A stretch of 64,000 nt of DNA, taken from NCBI GenBank assembly GCA_026702845.1, contig JADCLS010000007.1:124001-188000 (forward strand). The letters run 5' to 3'. The translations under genes and the position numbers were made by a program. Positions 53,253-60,945 of the stretch are shown piece by piece. The notes beneath the pieces are model-generated. The model saw only the letters and a list, made by a program, of their open reading frames with translations. It was not told the DNA's origin and did not search any database. This DNA is from Candidatus Heimdallarchaeota archaeon (GTDB lineage: Archaea > Asgardarchaeota > Heimdallarchaeia > Heimdallarchaeales > Kariarchaeaceae). Every line of letters starts with the position of its first letter. Within the stretch, counting starts at the first letter, position 1.

Positions 53253-53744
53253 TTAATTGATCTGCTCAACCTTATCAAGACGTAAAAATACTAAATTACC
53301 AACTAACTCTGTAGTTAAAGTTATTTTCATTTTCTGGACCTCTCCATCTTCCATTCTAAGGTATTGATATGCTTCTATACCGAAAACTGGTTTCTGAGTG
53401 CTAAAGGTCTTCATGACACTATTTCTAATGGCACAACCAGAACAATGAATTGTATTACCACAGCCCTCAGGTTCTTCCGAATGTATACATTGGATCACAT
53501 TACCACCCGGCACCTGTACTATCTCATCCTTTGTTTTTTGGAGGTATCCTAGAGTGATGATATTGGCAGTTACAACCTTTCCATCAGGATCAACAACTAG
53601 TATTGGGAAATCATTTTCATTTATAATGTCATCAATACTAACCTCAGCAAACTCTACGTCTGCCTTACAACTCAGACAAAGTCCTTCTGATTCTGTACCC
53701 TCAAAAGTAAAGTCTTTATTGCATCTGATACAGAAATATGCCAT
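53253..53744 (-). CDS. Zinc-ribbon plus Cys-rich PAS-like protein, paralog A
   Basis: A 163-residue protein. A zinc-ribbon-like start has CxxC pairs (Cys5/8 and Cys23/26). A PAS-like domain follows (about 40-155: DFPILVVDPDGKVVTANIITLGYLQKTKDEI), carrying the motif C-x8-G-C-G-x-T-x-H-C-x2-C-x-I-R with Cys86, Cys95, Cys101 and Cys104. Four Cys of this type inside a PAS fold can hold an iron-sulfur cluster or metal, so a redox or oxygen sensor is plausible. No output kinase or DNA-binding domain is attached. ATG 53744 is 27 bp after a TATA-like element (CTTTTTTATGC), favouring a leaderless mRNA; the longer frame is rejected. Confidence 0.7.
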   Translation of the reverse strand: MAYFCIRCNKDFTFEGTESEGLCLSCKADVEFAEVSIDDIINENDFPILVVDPDGKVVTANIITLGYLQKTKDEIVQVPGGNVIQCIHSEEPEGCGNTIHCSGCAIRNSVMKTFSTQKPVFGIEAYQYLRMEDGEVQKMKITLTTELVGNLVFLRLDKVEQIN

Positions 53745-53830
53745 GGGAAGAAGTAACAAGACACTTGCATAAAAAAGCTATTCCTTACTGTGGAATTAAG
53801 TGTAAAAAAACACTTATGATTTAATCAACA

Positions 53831-54337
53831 TTATTCTGAGGTTGATGAAATATCATTTATTTGTAACATAACTAATTGACTAATCAATTCTGAAGTTACA
53901 GATATTGATGTATTCCGTACAGAGTTATCTGCCTGTCGAATTAAATGTGTTGTTTCTATGTTTGATTTCGATTTCTTGGTTTCAAGTGTCTCATTTATGG
54001 TATTTCTCAAAATACATGCTGGACAATGTTCAGTATTACCGCAACCTACCTCCATTTCAGAGTAAATGCATTGGATGACCTCTCCTCCTAACAAATCTAC
54101 TAATTCCTCTTTTGTTTTATGTAATATCTCCAAAGCAGTTTTATTTGCTGTTTTCAACCTAACCTCTTCATCAAACACTAAAATTGGTGTTGAAATTGTA
54201 TCAATTAATCCATCAAATGCATCATCTGAATGCACCAGATCGATCATGCAGCTATCACATATTCCATGAGAAATTGGTGCATTTTCTTCATGTTCTCCAC
54301 TTATAGATTTCTTACACCAGGCACATATGGAATACAT
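53831..54337 (-). CDS. Zinc-ribbon plus Cys-rich PAS-like protein, paralog B
   Basis: A 168-residue paralog of the neighbouring gene. It has the same layout: N-terminal CxxC pairs (Cys5/8 and Cys27/30), PAS-like core (STPILVFDEEVRLKTANKTALEILHKTKEEL) and the motif C-x8-G-C-G-x-T-x-H-C-x2-C-x-L-R with Cys90, 99, 105 and 108. Tandem duplication is evident, with divergence outside the Cys residues. Each copy has its own promoter: TTATATTATC is centred 26 bp before ATG 54337. The pair may sense different ligands or form a heterodimer. No DNA-binding domain is obvious, so they may act through a partner. Confidence 0.7.
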   Translation of the reverse strand: MYSICAWCKKSISGEHEENAPISHGICDSCMIDLVHSDDAFDGLIDTISTPILVFDEEVRLKTANKTALEILHKTKEELVDLLGGEVIQCIYSEMEVGCGNTEHCPACILRNTINETLETKKSKSNIETTHLIRQADNSVRNTSISVTSELISQLVMLQINDISSTSE

Positions 54338-54532
54338 ATGCAATTTATGAGATGTGATAATATAAGGATATATTATATCTCTAGGATAAATTTAATCCAA
54401 ATCATTATTCGAGTACACAATCAAACTCAAATACCCAGAATATCTTATCATTCTCTCAATTGAGTATTTTCTATTTTTGACAGAAATAATGAAGTGCACC
54501 TTTTTTTCAGGATACATATGAAATAATAATCA

Positions 54533-54548
54533 TACACTATAGAGTGTA
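54533..54548. promoter_or_regulatory. Inverted repeat upstream of the four-helix membrane gene
   Basis: TACACT-ATAG-AGTGTA is a perfect 6-bp inverted repeat with a 4-bp spacer. A possible TATA box (GCTTTATTAA, about 54553-54562) follows, with ATG 54586 about 26 bp further. The place suits a repressor or activator site for the gene at 54586. Confidence 0.4.
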
Positions 54549-54585
54549 TATTGCTTTATTAATCAGAAACTACATAATATATAGT

Positions 54586-55005
54586 ATGGCGAACTTAATC
54601 TCTTCTTCTAAATTTATGGGTATCTGGTCACTGATGACAGGTATTTTTGCAACCATCTCCTCTTTATATACCTGGGGAGAGGGTTTAATATTCACTGTTA
54701 ATCATGAACACCTTGCAATTATCATAACTGATCTGTTAGTAACCGCTCCTTTGGCATATATTACAGCATATGGTATTCTGAAGCAATCCACATGGGTCAA
54801 AAAATCAGTTCTGCTCTTTTCTGGGATATTAATCTACGGATCAATAGCAGTCTACTCAACTGAATTCATTCTCGGAGCCCCATACACTTGGTATTACTTT
54901 CTTCCACCAGTATTTGGAATGTTACAGGCTGTTATGCTAATCAGGTGGTGCTCGTGCTTTAAAGATCAACATCAACTAGTTATACCAGCTCCAGGTATTT
55001 CCTAA
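54586..55005 (+). CDS. Hypothetical four-helix membrane protein
   Basis: About 139 residues with four membrane helices (near residues 11-29, 44-64, 72-92, 98-122) and a short tail ending in PAPGIS. The start at ATG 54586 is chosen because TTTATTAA around 54557 lies about 27 bp upstream; the frame also opens earlier with GTG at 54544, inside the inverted repeat. No motif I can assign. It lies next to the PAS-like pair and is convergent with the double-GNAT gene, with 1 bp between the stops. Confidence 0.5.
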   Translation: MANLISSSKFMGIWSLMTGIFATISSLYTWGEGLIFTVNHEHLAIIITDLLVTAPLAYITAYGILKQSTWVKKSVLLFSGILIYGSIAVYSTEFILGAPYTWYYFLPPVFGMLQAVMLIRWCSCFKDQHQLVIPAPGIS

Positions 55006-55006
55006 T

Positions 55007-55963
55007 CTATCGTATGATGTATAGTTTATTGGCTTCTAGTGGAATATGATTATGATCATAATCATCTTGAAGAAAATTGATAGAATATCTTCTCATATCA
55101 TCGAATTGAACACCTAACTCATTATACTGATCAAGGGCTTCAAATCCCGGTTTGTAGAGATAAAAATTCAGGTGTTTAATTTCATGCTCCTGGGCCTTCT
55201 TTATGATATGTTTGAATATCTCAGGTCTCCTATCACGATATCCCTCTCGATAGATTGATACATGAGCCATGTTAGCAGTATCATCATCTTTCTTTACCAT
55301 CATGGCATGTGCAATTATACCCTCATTATCCTTTATGATAACATTTGTGAGGATTCGTTTTTTCAGTTCTTCTGTATTCCAATTGTTAATACTTTTTCTG
55401 ATCATTTCCTCTGGTTCACCCTCCATTTCTGTAAGGAAAACCTTGACTAATGCTTCCAAATCAACAACTGGATCCACTTCCACAATGTCATCCGATGAAG
55501 TGAAATCTTTTAGATCATAATCTGCAGGATTCAACTGTGCATTTTTAGCAATTATATCATCAGTTCTCTCAAATTCATGCCGAACTAGGAAGCTGCTAGA
55601 TAAGGTCCAACTATCCATAAGATAGGTGTTGATTACTTTTGCATCCAGTCTTGCTAATGCTTTAATAGCTTTCTCCATAAGAAAATCCTCAACATCAGGA
55701 TCATTATCCCGGATGAAGGGAACCTGCAGACTGGCATATCTGACCCCTTCTCGCTCCTCCTCCACAGCAGTACTGATAAAGCCAAGGAGCTTATCATCCT
55801 CAAGCATGTAATGCTTGGTTGTTACATCGATATTCTCATACTTCTTACGTAACTGATCCTTATTCGGGTAGAAGAACCCCTTCCAATCTTTTGTTACTTC
55901 TTTAATCAGCTCAAATTGTGCTTCTAAGAGCTCTTCTGAGTAATTTTTGTATTCTATTGGCAT
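55007..55963 (-). CDS. Double-GNAT-domain protein, paralog A
   Basis: About 318 residues built from two GNAT-like halves (about 1-150 and 165-318). Each half has the strand-turn-strand core (first: HYMLEDDKLLGFISTAVEE; second: NVIIKDNEGIIAHAMMVKK) and a following amphipathic helix. The acetyl-CoA pyrophosphate loop (Q/R-x-x-G-x-G/A) is weak in both, so enzymatic activity is uncertain. ATG 55963 lies about 24 bp after TATA element CTTATATCA (55983-55991), which replaces the earlier ATG at 56023. Paralog of the next upstream gene. Confidence 0.62.
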   Translation of the reverse strand: MPIEYKNYSEELLEAQFELIKEVTKDWKGFFYPNKDQLRKKYENIDVTTKHYMLEDDKLLGFISTAVEEEREGVRYASLQVPFIRDNDPDVEDFLMEKAIKALARLDAKVINTYLMDSWTLSSSFLVRHEFERTDDIIAKNAQLNPADYDLKDFTSSDDIVEVDPVVDLEALVKVFLTEMEGEPEEMIRKSINNWNTEELKKRILTNVIIKDNEGIIAHAMMVKKDDDTANMAHVSIYREGYRDRRPEIFKHIIKKAQEHEIKHLNFYLYKPGFEALDQYNELGVQFDDMRRYSINFLQDDYDHNHIPLEANKLYIIR

Positions 55964-56047
55964 ATGATACTCCTGTTCTGATTGATATAAGTCCTTATGA
56001 CTTAAAAAACTTATCCAACTCAAACATTTAAGCTATATTTTATTGGT

Positions 56048-56968
56048 TTAGAGCTCCTTCAGGTTAAGATCATACCTGTAGAAATCATTAAATTCAAGAC
56101 CCATCTTCTCATAAAAAGGTAATCCCTCAAAAAATGCCTCGGTTAGGTTGAAATTGACTACTTCCCTATCACTTGCTTGGAGCTTCTGCATGATATATTT
56201 GAATACTTGCTCTCTGAGATCTTCTTTGCCCTCTTTATAGATGCTTATAGCAGTCATGAAAGCATTTTTGTTGTTTTGATTTATGTAGACCATACTATGC
56301 GCTATCAATTCATCACCATCGCGTATGATTGCATTGGTAAGTAAGTTCTCCTGTGTAGGCCATTGATCAATAATTTGGCCAATCTCCTCCTCAGTCTGCG
56401 GCATCTCAGTTTTGAATGCCCTGATTATAACTTCTCTATCCTTCACAGCATCTGCCTCCCTCACACCTGCGGTGTTCTTGAAATCAGATAAATCATAGGT
56501 TTTGAATGGGATCTGTGCTCCTTTGGCCATGATGATACGTTCTCCATAATTGTGTCGCTTGAAGAATTCCTCATCTCCCCATCCTGGACGCCATCTTGTC
56601 TGTATAATATCTACTCCTTTCATTTTGAGTGTTTTTATTGCTTTCTTCATCAGCATTTTTTCTACATCTGGATCCTGGTTCTCAATAAATGGGTATTGAA
56701 TTGAACCAATAACCGTTCCTTCTTGCTCTCTCTCCTTGGCTGAAGCGAGGAATCCTACAAGTTTTCCATCTCTATAGGCGAAATGTCGATTCTCAGGATC
56801 AAAGGTGGGCCTGGTTTCATAGGTCTCTTTCAAAGCCTCATATGGGGGATATTGCCAACCAACCCAATTCTGTTCTTTAGTGACTTTGGTGATGAGATCA
56901 TGAGCCAACTTTAGTTGCTCACTAGTATAGGTCTTATGTTCTAGATTCATTGTTTTTTCCTCTATCAT
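56048..56968 (-). CDS. Double-GNAT-domain protein, paralog B
   Basis: A 306-residue paralog of the gene at 55007, similar in order and motifs: HFAYRDGKLVGFLASAKEREQ in the first half, and NAIIRDGDELIAHSMVYINQNNK with INFLTEAFFEGLPFYEKMGLEFND-like ending in the second. The acetyl-CoA loop is likewise degenerate. Its 5' region carries a perfect 14-bp palindrome (56996-57009), and a divergent winged-helix gene begins near 57138, so expression may be controlled by that regulator. The ATG at 56968 is used; ATG 56950 is an alternative. Confidence 0.65.
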   Translation of the reverse strand: MIEEKTMNLEHKTYTSEQLKLAHDLITKVTKEQNWVGWQYPPYEALKETYETRPTFDPENRHFAYRDGKLVGFLASAKEREQEGTVIGSIQYPFIENQDPDVEKMLMKKAIKTLKMKGVDIIQTRWRPGWGDEEFFKRHNYGERIIMAKGAQIPFKTYDLSDFKNTAGVREADAVKDREVIIRAFKTEMPQTEEEIGQIIDQWPTQENLLTNAIIRDGDELIAHSMVYINQNNKNAFMTAISIYKEGKEDLREQVFKYIMQKLQASDREVVNFNLTEAFFEGLPFYEKMGLEFNDFYRYDLNLKEL

Positions 56969-56995
56969 CGCCAGATACTGCGATGTGAATCAGTT

Positions 56996-57058
56996 ATTCT
57001 CTTGAGAATATTTAACTTTTCTCGTTTGGATAAACTATCATTCTCATATTTTTGAGAA
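56996..57058. promoter_or_regulatory. Two related inverted repeats in the divergent promoter region
   Basis: ATTCTCTTGAGAAT (56996-57009) is a perfect 14-bp palindrome next to the minus-strand TATA-like GTTAAATATT. A second repeat, TTCTCA-N6-TGAGAA (57041-57058), shares the TTCTC/GAGAA arms. They lie between the double-GNAT gene (56968) and the winged-helix gene (57138), a layout expected for one regulator controlling both. The binding protein is inferred, not shown. Confidence 0.5.
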
Positions 57059-57137
57059 AGGTTTGAAGAAAAAAATAGAACATCAAAACAGTTCCTTGAT
57101 CGCATTATTCTTATATTTGAATTTATTCTATTATAAT

Positions 57138-57818
57138 ATGGATACTGAATCTCAAGAAGAATATGATGATATCATAACCTACCATCCTAGCTTACTCCAT
57201 ATTTATTCTAGAGATACTCTACCAATTCTTAAGGGTTATTGGGAAATTGTAAAAGGTCTAAAAAACGAGACTGAGATGCTTTATCTCACAGCAAAAGAAA
57301 TTCATGATCTCTACCTTGAAAAAGGTAAGCACAAGAAATCCTTGAAAACTGTTTACAAGTATATTAAGGAGTTGCGTGATGTTGATGTCCTTGTTGAGGC
57401 AGGCCGAAGGGTAACAAAAAACAAGAGAAATACTGAGTTTCTTTACTGCTTGAAATCAGAGATGATGTTATTTGAAGATGCCCCTGTGGAGGAGAGATTC
57501 TGGTCCAATGAGGAGAAGGTGGAGGGCTATGTTAACAAGGTCATACCACTGATTGAGAGTCAACTTGAAGGTAAAAGGATTAATAAGGATAAATATAAAG
57601 AGTTTATCCGAAATTATCGTCATCATCTTGAGACTATATCTGACAATATCGTAAAGGATGCTGAGCATAATGAAGTTATAGCCAATGTGTATCGCTCCAT
57701 CCAATCAGATAAGAGAGAACACAAGGTTCTCATGATTTCAGAGGCAGCTGCACTAATTGTGATTCTACTTAAGCATCGAGATATTATTGAGGATTTAGAA
57801 TACCTAACAGATGATTAA
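57138..57818 (+). CDS. Winged-helix transcriptional regulator
   Basis: About 226 residues. The N-terminal domain contains a winged-helix pattern: MLYLTAKEIHDLYLEKGKHKKSLKTVYKYIKELRDVDVLVEAGRR, with the recognition helix SLKTVYKYIKELRDV followed by a wing. The C-terminal two thirds are helical (SNEEKVEGYVNKVIPLIESQL; FIRNYRHHLETISDNI) and may dimerise or bind a ligand. It is divergent from the paralog B GNAT gene; palindromes between them may be its operators. TATA element CTTATATTTG (57110-57119) puts ATG 57138 about 23 bp downstream, so the earlier in-frame TTG at 57063 is rejected. Confidence 0.68.
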   Translation: MDTESQEEYDDIITYHPSLLHIYSRDTLPILKGYWEIVKGLKNETEMLYLTAKEIHDLYLEKGKHKKSLKTVYKYIKELRDVDVLVEAGRRVTKNKRNTEFLYCLKSEMMLFEDAPVEERFWSNEEKVEGYVNKVIPLIESQLEGKRINKDKYKEFIRNYRHHLETISDNIVKDAEHNEVIANVYRSIQSDKREHKVLMISEAAALIVILLKHRDIIEDLEYLTDD

Positions 57819-57935
57819 TCGATCCTTGTATAAATCTGAAAGATAAGTTTTCATTAAATGTGGTTTATGTTTAAAAGTCAGAGATCAATCCATTTATGAT
57901 GTCGAGATACTTGCTTTCTCAACGAGATATAATAA

Positions 57936-59609
57936 TCAAATCTGAGGAGGAGGTAGTTCTATTACTTTGTAATACGTACCTGTGAATACTGTTGTTGATC
58001 CAAAGGGAGGTAATCCTGGTTGCTGTTGTCCTCCTGCAGGAGGACCATTTCGTGGTGGTCCATTCTGGGTACTAGGATTGTAAAGTGAGAAGGGGAGGAG
58101 AATGTTCCACGTGGGTCTGAACTGAGGACTAAAGGGACTATCCACATCCAGAACTGATTCCAGTACATAGATCGCCCTATCCGCATATAATCGTATATCT
58201 ACACCAGGGCCACTCACAATCTCAATATCAAAGATCACCTGACTCCAGTAATGCAAATTGCTTGCTCCTATGATTAGTACACCATCTGCATCAATCTCTG
58301 TAGGAATTAGCGAATTGATCTCAATTAATTCATCATATTGCTCTGTGGTAATTACTGGCCCCATAGTTCTCATAAACAATATTCCACTAACGAGATTAAT
58401 GAGTATAAGTAGAACAATGATCCCATATACCATTTTCTTTGATGTGATAGTGGTGTTTTTCGCATGTCTGAGATGAATAAACTCTGCAAAACCGATAATT
58501 GTCACAAGAGTTAGTGGAATATAGGCCAGCAATACAAATCGTGTTGCCCAGTTAGCTGGAACCAGTGGAAGAGTTAGGACAATTAGTATTGCAGCAATTG
58601 ATATAACATTAACTAGAAGGTAATATTGCTCAGGTGAGATCGTATTGCTGGTTTTAATATACCTCAGTAATTTTCTGGTAATCAGGAATATTGATCCCAG
58701 GAAGCTGATATTTAGAAACACCACAATACTTAGTGTTGAAGGCTCATCAGATCCCAATGATTGAATAAAACTTGTCACCTTTGAAAACGTACCAAAAGTT
58801 GATGGGATGATGAGTGCAATCAGGGAGATAATAATTGCACTTACCAGGAGAAATAGACCAAATATCTTAAGTTCATTCTTGATATTCTTTTTCTCCACAT
58901 ATACCTGTTGTAGAATAAATGCAAGAAAGAGGACTAGGAGCGAGGCTAATGTCAGCATTGCAGTATAGAGATGAGTTAGTATGGAGAGAATAAAGATCAG
59001 AGTAGTCAAGCCGATATTCTTTCTAGTGGGTTGATTCAAGGTTTTTGCTGAAAAGTAGAAAAACATCAAATAAAAAAACACACCCATGAAATTCTGCATG
59101 AAATCCTCAATCAATCTCAAAGCATAGATATTTATGGAGATGAGAAAGGATGCAAGAAAACTTAGTTCCTCGCTGTACTCAGAATGTTGAAGCAGAGTTT
59201 TAATGATATAATAAGTAGGAAGAATAATTGCTGCACCAACTAATACCATCCCTATTTTTATTCCCCAAGATATTCCGAAAATCAAGGCGAAAATCGTGAG
59301 ATAATAATATACTAGTGGTGGATCATTGCTTTCGGGTAATCCTGTTTCTAGAATATTTATGATCTGAATATCATAATAAGGGCCATCAACACCATACGAG
59401 AGGGGATATTTAGAGAGAGAGAAGATATAAAATATAGAAACAAAAATGTATAATGCAGTTAACTTGATTTTTTCGCTGAACTCCATAATGGAACTCCAAC
59501 TCATACATATTTTATCATATGCAATAATAATAAGACCTTTCAATAAAATGGAGTTGATTTTCACTCCGAAATTGGTTAGATTTATTTGTGCAGTTTCGAC
59601 CCTTTTCAT
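57936..59609 (-). CDS. Probable GT-C-fold glycosyltransferase-like membrane protein
   Basis: A 557-residue protein with about 11 membrane helices in the first 420 residues and a C-terminal soluble part containing a Pro/Gly/Gln-rich linker (NGPPRNGPPAGGQQQPGLPP). The first loop (YGVDGPYYDIQIINILETG) has the acidic pair expected in GT-C enzymes using lipid-linked sugars, and SNDPPLVYYYLTIFALIFG continues as in archaeal PMT/DUF2206-like proteins. The glycosyltransferase role is by layout only. ATG 59609 is supported by the symmetric TATA element at 59622-59636; a later ATG at residue 36 or 42 is possible. Confidence 0.6.
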   Translation of the reverse strand: MKRVETAQINLTNFGVKINSILLKGLIIIAYDKICMSWSSIMEFSEKIKLTALYIFVSIFYIFSLSKYPLSYGVDGPYYDIQIINILETGLPESNDPPLVYYYLTIFALIFGISWGIKIGMVLVGAAIILPTYYIIKTLLQHSEYSEELSFLASFLISINIYALRLIEDFMQNFMGVFFYLMFFYFSAKTLNQPTRKNIGLTTLIFILSILTHLYTAMLTLASLLVLFLAFILQQVYVEKKNIKNELKIFGLFLLVSAIIISLIALIIPSTFGTFSKVTSFIQSLGSDEPSTLSIVVFLNISFLGSIFLITRKLLRYIKTSNTISPEQYYLLVNVISIAAILIVLTLPLVPANWATRFVLLAYIPLTLVTIIGFAEFIHLRHAKNTTITSKKMVYGIIVLLILINLVSGILFMRTMGPVITTEQYDELIEINSLIPTEIDADGVLIIGASNLHYWSQVIFDIEIVSGPGVDIRLYADRAIYVLESVLDVDSPFSPQFRPTWNILLPFSLYNPSTQNGPPRNGPPAGGQQQPGLPPFGSTTVFTGTYYKVIELPPPQI

Positions 59610-59621
59610 GATAAGGGCTAA

Positions 59622-59636
59622 GTAATAATATACTAA
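59622..59636. promoter_or_regulatory. Shared bidirectional TATA element
   Basis: GTAATAATATACTAA reads as a TATA box on both strands (TAATATAC on plus; GTATATTATTAC on minus). Its centre at about 59630 lies about 21-22 bp from ATG 59609 (minus) and from ATG 59653 (plus, third codon of the longer frame). The same symmetric spacing occurs at 6661-6676. Confidence 0.5.
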
Positions 59637-59646
59637 CAGGTATCCA

Positions 59647-59982
59647 ATGTTGATGGAAGATATAGTTAATAAGCACTCAGAAGCCTACATGAACAAGGAT
59701 ATGGATACTTTTGTCAATACATGTTCTGAGGATATTAAGATTTACGATTTCAAATCCGGAAACCTGCTTATGTCAGGTAGAGATGAAATGAGGAAGCAAT
59801 ATGCAGCCACATTTGAGAAAAGCAAGGAATTGATTGTAGAAGTTCTCGAGCAGATTATTCATGATAATGTAATATTCAAGAAACTCAAGATCACTGGACA
59901 CTACAGAAAAGATGAGTTATTTGGTGTGGAAATGTTTGAGGTAACAGAAGGATTGATCTCTAAGAAATGGTTTATGTCCTAG
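59647..59982 (+). CDS. SnoaL/NTF2-like small protein
   Basis: A 111-residue protein with the cone-shaped NTF2-like fold pattern: an N-terminal helix (VNKHSEAYMNKDMDTFVNTCSEDIKIYDF), a strand pair with SGRDEMRKQYAATF, and long strands (IIHDNVIFKKLKITGHYRKDELFGVEMFEV). Family members are enzymes (ketosteroid isomerase-like, polyketide cyclase-like) or ligand binders; no catalytic residue can be fixed here. Three Met codons lie close together (59647, 59653 with a TTG between); 59653 matches the leaderless spacing to the shared TATA element. Function unknown. Confidence 0.65.
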   Translation: MLMEDIVNKHSEAYMNKDMDTFVNTCSEDIKIYDFKSGNLLMSGRDEMRKQYAATFEKSKELIVEVLEQIIHDNVIFKKLKITGHYRKDELFGVEMFEVTEGLISKKWFMS

Positions 59983-60034
59983 AAATCTATTTGAAAAGTA
60001 AAAAGACTAAATGATCTTCTGTAAATAATGAATA

Positions 60035-60439
60035 ATGTCAATCCGTACCGTGTTGCTGATTAAGATCTATTTCACTCTTTTAATAATCCTATCCTTCTGG
60101 TTATTGATAATAGTTGATACATTTGTTGATACGATTTTTCTTACAACTGAAACTCAAGTACTTCTCCTCCTACTTAGCTTTGCATATCTATCCCTTGTGT
60201 TTGTCTACTATAATGGGATAAATAGATTGAAAATGGGTGAATCAATTAATGATGTCTTATGGACTGGAGTGATAAGCAATCTGAGTGCGGGGGTGATTCT
60301 CCTTTTTAATCTCATTCTGGGTAATTTTACATCATTTGATGGCCTGACATTCCTACCCTATCTTATCTGGCCTGTTGCAATAATATTACTTGCTTTGGCA
60401 TTTGGAATTTATTACATTGGATTACATTCAACCAATTGA
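60035..60439 (+). CDS. Hypothetical four-helix membrane protein
   Basis: A 134-residue hydrophobic protein with four membrane segments (near residues 7-30, 42-60, 76-96, 107-128), short loops and few charges. No motif beyond Asn-Gly-Ile-Asn-Arg in a loop (NGINRLKMGESINDVLW). I do not recognise it. Its last 12 nt overlap the end of the convergent thioesterase gene, which supports both being real genes rather than one being noise. Confidence 0.45.
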   Translation: MSIRTVLLIKIYFTLLIILSFWLLIIVDTFVDTIFLTTETQVLLLLLSFAYLSLVFVYYNGINRLKMGESINDVLWTGVISNLSAGVILLFNLILGNFTSFDGLTFLPYLIWPVAIILLALAFGIYYIGLHSTN

Positions 60440-60808
60440 TTGTAAAAACTTATTCTCATCAATAATATATCTGTGATGCTCACCCTTCCCAACAAGTATA
60501 TCCCCACAGGTTACCTTCACGTCAAATATCAGTTTTTTTCGATCCACTTCTTTCAATATAGCTTCAGATCGAACTACTTTACCCACTGCAATGGCTTTGT
60601 TATGCGTGATATTTACCAGAGTCCCAACTGTTGACATGGGAGGTTCCAACACATCATCCATCAACCGTTTGGCAGCCATCTCCATGAACAGAATCATACT
60701 AGGTGTGGAAAGTACTGCTATTGAGCCAGAACCAATATGAGATGCAGAGTGTTCTTTTTCAACTTTAATCTCAAATGCATATGTTTTTCCAATTTCTACT
60801 GTATCCAT
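60428..60808 (-). CDS. FlK-like hotdog-fold thioesterase
   Basis: A 126-residue hotdog thioesterase resembling fluoroacetyl-CoA thioesterase FlK: VLSTPSMILFMEMAAKRLMDD, STVGTLVNITHNKAIAVGK, then AILKEVDRKKLIFDVKVTCGD and GKGEHHRYIID. The catalytic triad of FlK (Thr, Glu, His) corresponds to Thr35, Glu43 and His69. Such enzymes usually clear small toxic or dead-end acyl-CoA esters. A TATA element (ATTTTATACTC, about 60828-60838) is about 25 bp before ATG 60808, suggesting a leaderless mRNA. Not adjacent to other acyl-CoA genes. Confidence 0.85.
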   Translation of the reverse strand: MDTVEIGKTYAFEIKVEKEHSASHIGSGSIAVLSTPSMILFMEMAAKRLMDDVLEPPMSTVGTLVNITHNKAIAVGKVVRSEAILKEVDRKKLIFDVKVTCGDILVGKGEHHRYIIDENKFLQSIG

Positions 60809-60945
60809 AGATTATCAATAATTAGATGAGTATAAAATTATTGAGCAAACTATGACCTTGATCTGATAAATCATCAATTAATCACTAATCGATCATGTGA
60901 CGGTTGGAGAATAGGATTAAGTAGCTTAATTTTAATGATTAATTC

